A stretch of DNA of 64,000 nt from an uncultured Dehalococcoidia bacterium (GCA_958296105.1 OY282441.1:186001-250000), one strand, 5' to 3'. Counted from the stretch's first letter, positions 45,531-55,600 are shown. Numbers and translations: made by a program. Notes: a model not told the origin generated them from the sequence alone.

Positions 45531-45916
45531 TGAAGACAATCGAACAGCGCCGCGCCTCCGACGCTCTCGAACGTGTAACCGAGTTGGAGTCACACCCTTC
45601 TGGTTTCAAGAGATCCTACCGCTCGTATGCCGACTCGCTCGGCCCTGCCATCCTGATGAACGGGCTTGGGCAGGCGCTCGCCTCGGAGAGATCCGCCAGC
45701 GGAAGCGAAGCTCACCGCGCCCTCTACTCCAACATCCAGCGCTGGCTCTGCCGCGAGGATGGCGTCTACCCTTCGCAGCCAGACATCCTGAAGGCGATAG
45801 TGGACAACGAAGAGTCCCTATACCTGCGCGCGCAGGCAGAAGCCCTTGCGTGGCTGGAGTGGCACAAGAAGTTCTGCCGCGCCTACCTGCCGGCCGAAGA
45901 CGAGAACGCCCAATGA
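45530..45916 (+). CDS. cmr5: Type III-B small subunit Cmr5
   Basis: A 128-residue helical protein with the family element SYADSLGPAILMNGLGQALA. It packs along the Cmr4 filament to bind target RNA. It overlaps cmr4 and cmr6 by single codons, so the operon is tightly coupled. Confidence 0.92.
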   Translation: MKTIEQRRASDALERVTELESHPSGFKRSYRSYADSLGPAILMNGLGQALASERSASGSEAHRALYSNIQRWLCREDGVYPSQPDILKAIVDNEESLYLRAQAEALAWLEWHKKFCRAYLPAEDENAQ

Positions 45917-47025
45917 CCCTGCCCCTCTACCGCGCCGCAAGCTGCAAGCCGCCAGGATCTGGACAGGGAGATTACGCGCACGCCGGCCTGTGGTTCGACA
46001 AGTTCTGCGATACGTGGACAGCTGAGTGGTCGATGTCCGGCGGCGGCGCGACCAACCCGAAGCTCGCTTGGATCGAAACCGTCTCCAAGCGCCCCGTTGG
46101 AAAGAGAGACCAGATCGAAGAGTTCGCCGCTCGCCACGCTCTGCTTGCGCAGCGGCTTGGCGGACGCGCCCTCGTGTTCACCGCCGAATCCCGATTCGTC
46201 ACAGGTCTGGGGCGCAGCCACCCCGTCGAAAACGGCTTCGCGTGGCATCCATCGCTTGGAGTTCCCTACCTGTCCGGCAGCTCCGTCAAGGGAATGGTTC
46301 GCGCTTGGGCAGAGCGCGAAGCCGACCCGCGCCCCGAAAGCTCCACAGTAGACACGCTGCTGGGCAAGCCTGATCGAGTCGGCTCGCTGTGCTTCATGGA
46401 CGCCGTCCCCATAGCCCCCGTCCATCTCGAAGCTGACGTGATGACCCCTCACTACGGCGGCTGGAACCCCGCAGATCCGCCCGGAGACTGGCGCTCGCCG
46501 AACCCGGTGCCGTTTCTCGTCACCCCCGCCGGTACATCGTTCCTGTTCGGGATCGCCCCGCTTCGCGCCGCCTCGAACGACCACTTGGAACTCATAGAAT
46601 CGTGGCTGTGCGATGCGCTGGAGTGGGCAGGAGCCGGCGCGAAGACCGCCGTCGGCTACGGACGCTTCTTCCGAGACGACGAACGCCTTGCCGACTTGGA
46701 GCGACAGCGAGAGGAGCGCCTGCGTCAGGAGCGAGAGAAGAGAGCGCGCGAGGAAAGACTGGCTTCGATGAGTCCCGTCGAGCGGGAGATTCAGGAGCAG
46801 CTCGACAACCGTCAGGACCCGGGTATGCCCTCCACCACCGTAATCTATCAGGCGATAGAGAGCGGACTCTGGTCAGGCGAACAGAAGCGAGAAGCCGCCC
46901 GCTGGCTCCAGGCCAAGATGAAGTCCGATGGCATCTGGAAAGAGTCCACCAAGGCCCGGAAACCGCAGAGAGACAAGAGCTATCGGCGCACGCTCCAAGT
47001 CATACGCTGGCTGAACGGCGAGTAG
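45913..47025 (+). CDS. cmr6: Type III-B RAMP protein Cmr6
   Basis: A 370-residue Cmr6. The RAMP core has TGLGRSHPVENGFAWHPS, GVPYLSGSSVKGMVRAWA and a terminal GAKTAVGYGRF glycine loop. Beyond the usual length a charged coiled coil (RQREERLRQEREKRAREERL) and a further ~80-residue helical domain follow. Start ATG 45913 overlaps cmr5 (ATGA). It ends the effector operon; no cas1, cas2, cas6 or repeat array follows. Confidence 0.92.
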   Translation: MTLPLYRAASCKPPGSGQGDYAHAGLWFDKFCDTWTAEWSMSGGGATNPKLAWIETVSKRPVGKRDQIEEFAARHALLAQRLGGRALVFTAESRFVTGLGRSHPVENGFAWHPSLGVPYLSGSSVKGMVRAWAEREADPRPESSTVDTLLGKPDRVGSLCFMDAVPIAPVHLEADVMTPHYGGWNPADPPGDWRSPNPVPFLVTPAGTSFLFGIAPLRAASNDHLELIESWLCDALEWAGAGAKTAVGYGRFFRDDERLADLERQREERLRQEREKRAREERLASMSPVEREIQEQLDNRQDPGMPSTTVIYQAIESGLWSGEQKREAARWLQAKMKSDGIWKESTKARKPQRDKSYRRTLQVIRWLNGE

Positions 47026-47055
47026 CCCCTTACGCCCCTTGAGCTCGAGCAGCCC

Positions 47056-47409
47056 CTAGCCCTCGCTGGCGAACCAGGACTTCTCCATCGCCTCGTGCGG
47101 CCACAGGAAATCGAACCCCGCCTTCAGCGCGTATCGCCTGTCCAGATCCTCCCTGTCGCCGATGTGAACGTATGCGTCCGCCTCGAACTTCGCCTTCACG
47201 TCCGCGAGCATGTGCTTGGGAATCACGAAGTCCACCGCGATTCCGTGCCGCTCCCAGATGGCGCGCTGCGCGCTCATGGGCCTGTCCGAGCAGCTGCCGA
47301 TCAAGAATCCCTTCGCCTTCGAGTTCCTGACCATGTCCATCGTCAGCGGCCCGGGCGGGTCGCCCACTTCCAAGGTGCCGTCTATGTCGTAGCTGATGAG
47401 TATAGCCAA
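47056..47409 (-). CDS. Small HAD-fold hydrolase-like protein
   Basis: A 117-residue protein with motif I YDIDGTL (DxDGT) at the N-terminus, IGSCSDRPMSAQ as motif II, a Lys-rich central segment and HIGDREDLDRRYA as motif IV. There is no cap domain, so it resembles minimal HAD phosphatases or polynucleotide-kinase-type phosphatase domains. It is convergent with cmr6 with a 30-bp gap. Confidence 0.78.
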   Translation of the reverse strand: MAILISYDIDGTLEVGDPPGPLTMDMVRNSKAKGFLIGSCSDRPMSAQRAIWERHGIAVDFVIPKHMLADVKAKFEADAYVHIGDREDLDRRYALKAGFDFLWPHEAMEKSWFASEG

Positions 47410-47536
47410 TCAGTCCCCTCTCTAGTCTCTAGTCGAAAGCGAGCTTGCGCCATCCTGTCCAGAGCGCATTGGCGGATTCGAGCCGCGATTCAGCATGTTC
47501 CTTCTGCGCCATTTTCGGCCGGGAGCGTAGCTGCCC

Positions 47537-48868
47537 CTAATCCGGCGTTGCGCTCCACACCGTGAAGTTGCCGCCCATCGGCATCGGACCGCCCGAAACG
47601 GTCACTTCCGGCTTGACGCCCGTGACCTGCCTCGCCCCAGCCCTCCCTTGCAGCTGCTGGATCGAGTCCGTGTGCATCCAGAAGCGGCTGCGACCGCTGC
47701 CGATGTTGCCGCCGCTCGGCAGAATCGGATTCGGCCCCTCTATGCTGATGTCTGTCTGGTAGAAGTCCAGCGCGTCCCCGAACCCCATCCCTCTGTAGCC
47801 CAGCCCCTCGATGTGGAACTGGTGGAACTGCGCGAAGCCGTCATACATGTTCTCGAACGACAGATCCTCCGCCGCAATGCCGGCCGACTCGTAGATCTTC
47901 CGCCCAGTGCTTGCCGTCTCCGCCTCCACCTCGTTCAGAGTCGGCGTAAGGCTTCTGGCAGTCCCCCTGCTCGATGCGTGGCCGAGAATGTAAACCGGCT
48001 TCTGCTTCATGTCCTGCGCCCGTTCCGCCGTGGTGAACAGGTACGCCGCGGAGCACATGATGGGAATGTCGTTGTCGAACAGGTTGGCGGGCTTGGCTAT
48101 CCAGCGCGAGGAGAGATAGTCTTCCGGCGGCAGCTCCTCCGGCCTGTGCTGCGCCCAGTAGCCTTCTGGGAACATCAGCCCGTTCCTGCGCGAATTCTCC
48201 ATGAACGGAGCCATCATGTCGTGGTTCTTGCCGTACTTTCGGCAGTATTCCGCGAACTGGAGCGCCGTTCCGTAGCAGCCCGGAGGCCCCCACAGCGTCC
48301 GTCCCGGCCCGATAGCCACGCTGCCCGACACCTCCTCGGCCGCGCTGAGACCGCCGTGATTGTAACGACCCTCGTAGTTGTGCCAGCCCTTGACCACTAG
48401 GCAGGTATTGGCGAGGCCGTCGCCTATTGCCTGCGCCGCCACCACGACAGCCGCCGACATGCAGCCCGGCGCGTGCATCTTGAGCTTGACGTTGGTCAGC
48501 TCCGGCATGTTCTTCTCGAGCCAGTCAGCGCTCAGCTTGCTGATGCCGTCCAGCGGGTCGTCCGTTGGGTTGAAAGCGTTCACGACGTCCATCGGAATCG
48601 GAACGCCTTCCTCCCAGTGCGCGCCCGTGGTCGTCACCGGCACGATAACGAGGCCGTCCACTTCCGACGGGTCTACGCCCGCGTCCTCCATCGCCTGCCG
48701 CATCGAGTGGATGCTGCCCGCGCCGACCGTCGTTTCGGGCTTGCCGTCCCACCGCCGCGCCGTTGGCGAGTGGCCGACGCCCACCGCCGCCACCTTCCCC
48801 CTATGCTCCCAAACACCCAGCCCCTCCGTTGATCTGTACATGGACTCCGGAGCGTCTATCGTCGCCAT
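47537..48868 (-). CDS. Thiolase-like acyl-CoA acetyltransferase
   Basis: A 443-residue thiolase-fold protein of the SCP-x/thiolase-like class. The nucleophile position is probably the Cys in MHAPGCMSAAVVVA; later motifs include FENMYDGFAQFHQFHIEGLG and GGNIGSGRSRFW. It is preceded in the same direction by a DUF35 Zn-ribbon/OB gene, a pairing commonly seen for such proteins in lipid or steroid side-chain degradation. The exact substrate is unknown. Confidence 0.82.
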   Translation of the reverse strand: MATIDAPESMYRSTEGLGVWEHRGKVAAVGVGHSPTARRWDGKPETTVGAGSIHSMRQAMEDAGVDPSEVDGLVIVPVTTTGAHWEEGVPIPMDVVNAFNPTDDPLDGISKLSADWLEKNMPELTNVKLKMHAPGCMSAAVVVAAQAIGDGLANTCLVVKGWHNYEGRYNHGGLSAAEEVSGSVAIGPGRTLWGPPGCYGTALQFAEYCRKYGKNHDMMAPFMENSRRNGLMFPEGYWAQHRPEELPPEDYLSSRWIAKPANLFDNDIPIMCSAAYLFTTAERAQDMKQKPVYILGHASSRGTARSLTPTLNEVEAETASTGRKIYESAGIAAEDLSFENMYDGFAQFHQFHIEGLGYRGMGFGDALDFYQTDISIEGPNPILPSGGNIGSGRSRFWMHTDSIQQLQGRAGARQVTGVKPEVTVSGGPMPMGGNFTVWSATPD

Positions 48869-48882
48869 TCTTCACTCCTTCA

Positions 48883-49290
48883 CTATTTCAGCAGTTGGCT
48901 ACCAAATCCCCCTCTCACCTGAGAGGTAGAGCGCCACCAAATCCCTCTTCTCTATCAGGGGTCTGACAAACTTGTTTCCCAACGCTCCATTGACAGGGAG
49001 AGAGCCACCAAATCCCCCTCTCCCTTGAGGGAGAGGGCTGGGGTGAGGGTGACCACTAAGCCACCCTCCACTCCGGCACCTTCTGACCGTTGGCAGTAGA
49101 CTCGAACACCACCACCTTCGCTATTTCAGTAGTCGGCTACCAAATCCCCCTCTCACCTGTGACAGGGAGAGAGCCACCAAATCCCCCTCTCCCTTGACGG
49201 GAGAGGGTTGGGGTGAGGGTGACCACTAAGCCACCCTCCACTCCGGCACCTTCTGACCGTTGGCGGTGGTCTCGAACACCACCTCCACGC
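48883..49290. repeat. Tandem duplication downstream of the DUF35 gene
   Basis: Unit 1 (48883-49120) and unit 2 (from 49121 to about 49290) both start CTATTTCAG, continue with CTACCAAATCCCCCTCTC, include the hairpin repeat (49016-49037; 49185-49207) and end in the last codons of the DUF35 gene. Unit 2 is the one joined to the intact gene. An internal ~60-bp stretch is missing from unit 2. No functional gene lies in this 357-bp gap. Confidence 0.88.
49056..49117 (-). pseudogene. Truncated copy of the DUF35 gene 3' end
   Basis: On the minus strand this reads VVVFESTANGQKVPEWRVA and a stop, matching the last 20 residues of the intact gene (VEVVFETTANGQKVPEWRVA) with one change. It has no start and no upstream coding frame, so it is a remnant created by the local duplication. 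Confidence 0.85.
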
Positions 49291-49630
49291 CTGCGCCAAC
49301 CGGCACATCATCCACAGGCGTTCCCGGCAGATGAGAGTACATCTGTATCCCCGGATCGTCTTCCAGCATGATCACCGCCAGATTGAACGGCTCGTCTTCC
49401 TGAAGCAGCGCAACGGGGCAGTCGTACACCACACAGTAGTTGTAGATCGTCCCCCGACCGCTCATCTGCTTCCATTCGAGATCGTCTCCCGATCCGCACT
49501 TTGAGCAGGCGGGCAGGGGAGGGTTCTGAAGCCGGTCGCAGGCGGCGCAGTTCTGGATGACCAGCCGCCCCTCGTTCGCCGCCTCCCAGAACGGTCTTGT
49601 AAGGTCGTCCGCTATCACACCTTGCTTCAC
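49226..49630 (-). CDS. DUF35 Zn-ribbon/OB-fold protein
   Basis: A 134-residue protein with a zinc ribbon (NCAACDRLQNPPLPACSKCG, CxxC...CxxC at about 27-46) followed by an OB-fold (GTIYNYCVVYDCP onward). These proteins accompany thiolase-like enzymes and are thought to bind acyl-CoA or assist channeling. It lies upstream of the thiolase-like gene, separated by the duplicated segment. Start ATG 49630. Confidence 0.87.
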   Translation of the reverse strand: MKQGVIADDLTRPFWEAANEGRLVIQNCAACDRLQNPPLPACSKCGSGDDLEWKQMSGRGTIYNYCVVYDCPVALLQEDEPFNLAVIMLEDDPGIQMYSHLPGTPVDDVPVGAGVEVVFETTANGQKVPEWRVA

Positions 49631-49997
49631 GATCTCTCCTCCATCACTGCGAATTCAGCGCGCGCCAGTCTGGTGATCCGAAAAGATGATAAAGCAAAGC
49701 CAAGCATATTCCAACCGTCACCGGGAAATTTGCAGACATCTTCCGGGAGCGCGAGCGTCTCGCCCACACCGGTTCCCTTTGCCTGCACGCAGGGAGCCGC
49801 AGCGTCAGGCGGCCCCCCTCTATGTATACGAGCTTGCAAAGAGTCTACTGTACTGCACTGCGAACTTTTCTCTGGGAGATTCCACTGTGAAGAAGTGTGC
49901 AAGGAGTTGCAGCCTTTTTGTTATGAAGAAGCTGCACGTTGCCGAAACCAGCTCAGCACCTGTCCGATGGTCTGAGAGTCACCTTCCATTGCCTCAT
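49631..49997. other. Gap without recognisable gene
   Basis: A 367-bp stretch of lower GC than the surroundings. Neither strand gives a frame with recognisable protein similarity or a good ribosome site. It ends at the IS5-type remnant, so it may be debris from the same insertion. Confidence 0.5.
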
Positions 49998-50258
49998 TCA
50001 AGACGTGCTGGACTTGCTCGATAGGCAGAGTACCTGCTCCAGGGCGCCGTCGTTCACCCATCCTTGGAAGCGGCGGCGGCAGGTCTGGTATGAGGAGTAT
50101 CGGTCAGGGATGTCACGCTGGCGCGCGCCTGTCCTGAGTATCCACAGAATACCGTTTAGCGCCTCTCGACTCGAACGCCAAGATCGGCCATGTCCGTCGC
50201 TATCTGGGGGCAGCTCGGGCAGGAGTGAGGACACCGCCAGCCACTGCTCATCCGTAAG
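49998..50258 (-). pseudogene. IS5-type transposase N-terminal fragment
   Basis: The frame reads LTDEQWLAVSSLLPELPPDS, then REALNGILWILRTGARQRDI and YQTCRRRFQGW, the typical N-terminal domain of IS5-family (DUF4096) transposases. It stops after about 87 residues with an unrelated tail (CLSSKSSTS) and lacks the DDE catalytic domain. No intact start or inverted repeats were found. It is a dead insertion-sequence fragment downstream of the DprA-like gene. Confidence 0.82.
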
Positions 50259-50318
50259 GTCATCCTCCGAACGAGATACTGCTGGATTATCACCCCCATG
50301 CTATTTATGAGATAGCTT

Positions 50319-50993
50319 CTACTCCGCCATCGCGCCGCCGCATCTTGAGGGTCGAGGCGTGTTCATCTCGATGATCCGCTCCGCCCCTACGACCTCCGCG
50401 CCCAGCCCCGCCAGATTCGCGCTGGCTGGGCTGTCCAGCGTCAGCATCGGCTTGCCGGAGGCGGCCAGCTTGCGGGCGAAGGCTTCCGTCTTGCCGCCGG
50501 GCGCGGCGTGGGCGATGAAAACCCGCTTAGCCAGAGCCGCTACGAGGTCGTTGCGCTGGGCTGCGATCTGCGCCGTCGGACGCCGGACAGTCATGGGGAA
50601 GGTCGACAGCACCAGCAGACGACCGTCATCGAGCGCAGATCGCCAGTCGTGAGGAATTCGCATGTTGTCGATGCCGCGCGCCGGGCAGACGACCACGGGC
50701 TGGCTGCCGCGGAGCAGCAGACGCAGACACTCCTTCTCCATCGGCGTTTGGAATCCGCCTATAACGGGCGTCCCCGCGTCGCGCATGGCTCTGGCGAGAT
50801 CGTAGGTCTTCAGGATCAGGTCGCCGGGGCAGCGGCTGGAGCAGAAGAGGGCGGTCAGATCGGATTCCAGGACTTCGCGGGATCCGATGGCGTGGAGATC
50901 AAGACCGACTCCTTCGGGCAGGAATTGGACCGCTAGGGCAGGGGCTGAGGTCGACTGTGTATCCAGTCTTCGCACGTGGAGCTTTGTCGTCAT
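50319..50993 (-). CDS. DprA-like (SLOG) protein
   Basis: A 224-residue protein of the DprA/Smf Rossmann type. Segments DLARAMRDAGTPVIGGFQTP and MEKECLRLLLRGSQPVVVCP are the nucleotide-binding loop of the family, and the C-terminal half VFIAHAAPGGKTEAFARKLA fits a sensor fold. It lacks the winged-helix and SAM-like parts of housekeeping DprA, so it looks like a stand-alone SLOG protein as found in defence islands. Its ATG overlaps the stop of the 61-residue gene upstream (ATGA). It is the last gene of the operon starting at 61.4 kb. Confidence 0.8.
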   Translation of the reverse strand: MTTKLHVRRLDTQSTSAPALAVQFLPEGVGLDLHAIGSREVLESDLTALFCSSRCPGDLILKTYDLARAMRDAGTPVIGGFQTPMEKECLRLLLRGSQPVVVCPARGIDNMRIPHDWRSALDDGRLLVLSTFPMTVRRPTAQIAAQRNDLVAALAKRVFIAHAAPGGKTEAFARKLAASGKPMLTLDSPASANLAGLGAEVVGAERIIEMNTPRPSRCGGAMAE

Positions 50994-51175
50994 GTCTGCG
51001 ACCGAAATATGGACTCGACAATTTTGATTGCTGCTGAGATCACAGGGAGCGCTTTGGCAAACTGCCATACGGCGGCCAATCCCCTCTTGGCATTTGCTCC
51101 CCAGCCTGCTTGATGAGCGGCGTCTAGCTCTCTTTCGATCATCTCGACTTCAGGCTCATCCACCCCCAGCTTCAT
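50990..51175 (-). CDS. Small helical protein upstream of dprA-like gene
   Basis: A 61-residue protein, mostly helical (VEMIERELDAAHQAGW, then GLAAVWQFAKALPVISAAIK). Its stop codon overlaps the DprA-like start by 4 bp and it begins 29 bp after the membrane-protein gene, which supports its reality. The C-terminal half is hydrophobic and may touch a membrane or a partner. No family assigned. Confidence 0.55.
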   Translation of the reverse strand: MKLGVDEPEVEMIERELDAAHQAGWGANAKRGLAAVWQFAKALPVISAAIKIVESIFRSQT

Positions 51176-51204
51176 GGTCCGGTCTCATGTTGCTTACTGC
51201 CATC

Positions 51205-51687
51205 TCAAGGCTTGACGATAATCTCTATGACTCGTTCAAGTATCCATACCATACGAGCCAATCTTACCACAGATAGACCAACAGACATGAAAAAGGGAAG
51301 GACAAGCCATGACACTGGGGCAGAGTCTCTATCCCCTATCAAGCAGAGCAATGCGATGACTGTCAGGTAGCCGAGATACCGTATTGTTTGGAAGCAGGTC
51401 TTCCAAAGGACTGGATAATGTTTACTGTTTCGGACTACTGAAAGCCGAGCAGATGATGAAAAGCCGAGCATAATTGATGTGGTAGTAACAGAAAAACCTA
51501 GCAGCGAACCTGCTATTGTCGCCATCGTCCCATAAATGTTAGCCCTGTTTCCCTGCATCAGCGCATTGACATGTGATTCTCCTTCATGAAAACAGAACCA
51601 AGCAACGAGAAGAAGCGTGAAGAGAACTACTGCCCCTGCTTCCATACCGAGGAAGTGCTTCTTCCTCCAATGAAGTATGGTGTTCAT
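51205..51687 (-). CDS. Hypothetical membrane protein
   Basis: A 160-residue protein with about four membrane helices (MEAGAVVLFTLLLVAWFCF; ATIAGSLLGFSVTTTSIMLG; TIRYLGYLTVIALLCLI; SWLVLPFFMSVGLSVV). Its ATG overlaps the stop of the preceding gene (51684-51687), so the two are co-translated. Small membrane proteins tied to cytosolic sensors are common as membrane-disrupting effectors in defence; here that is only an inference. Confidence 0.78.
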   Translation of the reverse strand: MNTILHWRKKHFLGMEAGAVVLFTLLLVAWFCFHEGESHVNALMQGNRANIYGTMATIAGSLLGFSVTTTSIMLGFSSSARLSVVRNSKHYPVLWKTCFQTIRYLGYLTVIALLCLIGDRDSAPVSWLVLPFFMSVGLSVVRLARMVWILERVIEIIVKP

Positions 51688-52622
51688 TCAGAGATGTCCG
51701 GCGCAGCATGGATGTCTTTCTCCAGTTCCTGATAGGCCTGATCTATTGTCTGAAAGGCGGATTCTGGATCAAGAGCGCGGCTTCGTTCGTTCATGCGAAC
51801 AATACGCTTTGTCGAGATCAAGCGATCCTTAAGCAGATCGATTGTTTCAACGCGATCTGTATCCACACATCTCCCACGAAGTTGAAGACGATCAGTGTTT
51901 TGTCGAAGTTTGTCTCCATCGAGCAATGTTCTGAGTGGACTGATAAATCTACCTAGTGCTCCTTGTCGTCCTTCTTTCTGAAGTTTAATGACCAATTGCA
52001 CGCTCTCTAGGCCATCAACCACTTGTGCGTTGGCATTGAATGCGTCTCCAAGAGACTCATCTGCCTGCCTTACCGTTTTGATAAAGTTTGGGCGGATGCT
52101 CATATCCAAAACGCGCACTTCACCAAGTCGTTCCAACTGCTTAGCTGCATCGCCTTGCAGGATAGGACGAAATATGGCCCTCGGTATGGCTTTGCCAGAC
52201 TTCTCATGTAGATAGTTGCCAAGTTTGGAAAGTCTAGGCCCAAAGTGGTTGTACTCAGAGCCAACAATGTTGTTGGGGAAAAACACCACATGCACAGCTT
52301 CCAGCAAACCGGTGTTGGCAGCGAGGTTGAGATTGGTGATGTTGCCCCTCCGCTCTATCTGAGGTAGTCCTGTCCGGCGAACTCTGCAGAATCGTATGGT
52401 TGGATTAGAGTTGCCGGGATGGTTTATAAGGCACAGCGCGTTCCCGTCAGCGTCAAACTCATACCGTCCTGCATCATCATCGGTGAAGCCCAGACTGCCA
52501 ATCTTGGCTAGCGCCGGCTTCGGGTCAAAATTGAGAGGACAGCCACCCTCGTCCGTTCCTATATAGGCGCGGTAGAAGTAAATCTTGCGCTCGAGGGTGT
52601 TATTTCCCATGCCAGAGACCAT
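51684..52622 (-). CDS. Conserved protein of unknown function in defence operon
   Basis: A 312-residue soluble protein opening MVSGMGNNTLERKIYFYRAY, with a strong AGGAG ribosome site 6 bp before ATG 52622; an upstream frame would only run into the methylase. Blocks such as LPQIERRGNITNLNL, GLLEAVHVVFFPNNIVGSEY and FGPRLSKLGNYLHEKSGK look conserved and resemble a family of uncharacterised proteins seen beside restriction genes; I do not name it. It follows the methyltransferase after 22 bp and overlaps the membrane-protein gene. Confidence 0.7.
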   Translation of the reverse strand: MVSGMGNNTLERKIYFYRAYIGTDEGGCPLNFDPKPALAKIGSLGFTDDDAGRYEFDADGNALCLINHPGNSNPTIRFCRVRRTGLPQIERRGNITNLNLAANTGLLEAVHVVFFPNNIVGSEYNHFGPRLSKLGNYLHEKSGKAIPRAIFRPILQGDAAKQLERLGEVRVLDMSIRPNFIKTVRQADESLGDAFNANAQVVDGLESVQLVIKLQKEGRQGALGRFISPLRTLLDGDKLRQNTDRLQLRGRCVDTDRVETIDLLKDRLISTKRIVRMNERSRALDPESAFQTIDQAYQELEKDIHAAPDISE

Positions 52623-52644
52623 TTTTGCTCCTTGATCAAGACTC

Positions 52645-55600
52645 TTAGCTGATTCCCATACGATACTTGATATCGTAGTTGATGATGAAGTCCAACTCCT
52701 CGTCTGTGAAGCCGTAGTGTTCGGCAAGCACGCGGTCGATTTCGTCTATGATGGGCTTTGACAGCTTCGGTCGAAACTCATCGTAGATGACCTTGCCGGT
52801 AGTCCTGTATCGGGTCTCTTTGCGCTGGCTGTTCTGTTTGAAGCTCTTCATTAGCTCCTGCGTAAGTTGCGCCAGTTGAATCTTGGTGTCTGCCGACATC
52901 CGTTCCAGTCCTATGGGGAAGCTCTCGATTTCTCGCAGATTCAAGTGTCTGCAATCGGACAGGAGCAGGAACCACCAGTAGAACAGCGAGCTGTTCAGGG
53001 CAGCGATCGTCGCTTCGGCATCCCGCTTGGATGCGAGCTTCAATGTCTTGACCTGAGTAGAAAGCTGTTCCCCGTCGCGCTCGTTCCAGAAGTAGGGCGC
53101 AAAGTCCATCGCCCGGACCCAATATCGAGGAGAGTTGTGATAGTAGATCACTTCCCCGTCCCTGCTGAGCAATTTTGTCAGCCGTGCCTTGGGCAACATT
53201 TTCTCCAACAGTCCAACTTCTGTCGGGCTCTGGGCCTTAGGCACGGTGTTAGGTAGCAACACCGTGTCTAAGGTTACGTATTCGACATCCTGTAGCAGGA
53301 ATGTCCGGGAGTTCTCGTGCCATCGGTGATAGCGGGACGAGAATATGCCGCTTGACGCTTTTCCGTCGAGCGACACGTAGATGCACAATCTTTGATCTAC
53401 TCCGCCAAACAATTTTGCGGGGCGGATGTCATAGGAGGAAACCCAAGTAGCGGCGGTGTTGAGCAGGATCTGCTGAACGCTCGCCATACGATCAGTACAG
53501 ATCGCGGAATGGGGTACGATCATACCGCTTCGTCCCTTGGTTCCGATAAGGCCAGCGTTGCGCTCCATCACGAAAGCGTACAGGTTGCCACACCGCTCCG
53601 TAGTGTAGCCGCGTACCGTGTATGACTTCTTGATGGTACGGTATTCCACATACGGCGGGTTCCCAATCACCACGTCGAACCCGCCCTTGTTCACTGTCCC
53701 GTAGAACTCGACGAACCAGTGAAAGGGCTGGTGGCTGGTCTGCCAGCGCTTGTAGGCGTTCAGGTCGTTGTGGTCGACTCCGTACTCGGTGGCTAGGTAG
53801 CGGTCCAATTCGGCTCTCAGTTCATCGAGCTGTTCTCGCAGATCGGTTTTCGCTGTGGCGAAGTCGCTTGCGGCCATGTCTTCGTCCGTCTGCATACGCT
53901 GGAACATACGAAACGCGCGCGCGGCGATTTCAGCTTCCTCTTCGATGCGGGCTAGGGTTGCGCGCTCTTGGTCGGAGATCGCCCGGTACTGGCCCTCGGG
54001 GGTGATTGTCATGGCTTGGCGCACGGCGTCGAGAGACGTAAACCCCACCAGCGTGTTGCCGGCGCGGATGTTGAAGTCTATGTCCGGCAGCGGCTCTATC
54101 TGGTCGTAGGTTTCGAGCTGGGCGACCAGCTTGAGGAACAGGCGCAGCTTGCAGATCTCCACCGCCTCTTCCATGATGTCCACGCCGTAGAGGTTGTCGA
54201 GGACGATGGACTTGAGGATGTAGTACCGCTCGCTGTGGTGTTTTTCGACCTGCGCCAGAACTTCCTTGAAGTCGCTTAGGGCATTGGGACTGAGCCGCCG
54301 CTCCGACCGCTCCAGATCGTCGAGGAAACCACGCATCCCCTCCATGCAGGCAGTGTAGAGCGGTTCGAGGATGTTCAGCGCGGCGAACAGGAACGCGCCG
54401 GAGCCGCACGTAGGATCCAGCGCCGACAGGTCGCGCATGGAGCGCCAGAAGGCGCGCAGCAGTTCGGGCCCCTCGCTCTGGGCGATTACGTCCTTGGCGA
54501 ACTGCTCGACGTCCAGATTCAGCGTAATGAGGCCGTTCACTTCCTGCACCTCGCCCGATTCGAGCTTGGCGCGGACATCGGCGTATCTCTGGCGGCGCGC
54601 CACCACTTCGCGCCATGTCTCGGTGGGCAGAGCGTACTCATCAGCCGCAGGCCGGTTCCAGCCGCCGCGCTTGGATACGTCGTCTATGCCGGCGGCGATC
54701 TCGTTGGGCAGCTCGAAAGGCGCGTCGAGGCGAACTGGGCCCTCGGCACGCCGCGCGTTCCAGGATATGCCGTGTCCGACGGCAGGGTAGATGTAGCGGT
54801 CGGGGTCGTCCCTCAGCAGACGCCATACGCCGCCATCCGGCCCGAAGGCAACAGGACACTTCTTCCTTGCGGCGTCGAACAGGAAGGGGATGACCGTGTT
54901 GCGGGATATGTAGCCGGTGATGTCCTCCTTGGTGTAGTAGGCGCCCATCTGCTTCTGGTTGACGTACTTCTCGAAGATGTAGCCGAGAACGTCCGGGTCG
55001 ATCTCGTTGTCCTCCCTGTAGGGCCGCTCGTCCAGGTGCCAGCGGTAGCCGTCGAAGAAATCGAATACCCGCTCGAACGCCTCGTCCGGGATGCCGATGT
55101 CCGGGTTGTTTCGTTCTAGGTCGTGAACGTCGAACAGCCCGCCGTTGAGGAAGGGAACTTGCCCGAGAAGCGCGGCTAGGTCTGACGACCTCTCATCTTC
55201 CTGCTGCCCAAGTCCCTCGTGGAACAGGCGCAGCAGGAAGATGCGGTAGAACTGCTGGAAGTGCCCGCTGCCTGCCTGCGAGCGCACTAGCTCTAGGCGG
55301 TTGCGGAGGTAGTCTAGGTCGCCGTCCAGGAAGCCCTGCTTCTGAACGAAGTAGACGAACATCATGCGGTTGAGCATCAGGGAGGCGTACCAGTCGCGGT
55401 CTCCCTGCGCGGTGATGCCGGCTATGAAGTTCCCGAAGGCGGTCAGCTCGTTCCTGAAGCGTTCGTAGAAGCGCTTCGTCACTCGCTCCGCGTCCAGAGC
55501 CTTGCGAACGCGGGATGTGACCTTCGAGATGTTGAGTTCCCGTTCCTCATCCAAGCTGAACGCGATCTGACGCAGGCGTTGGAGAAGGGGTTCACCGCCC

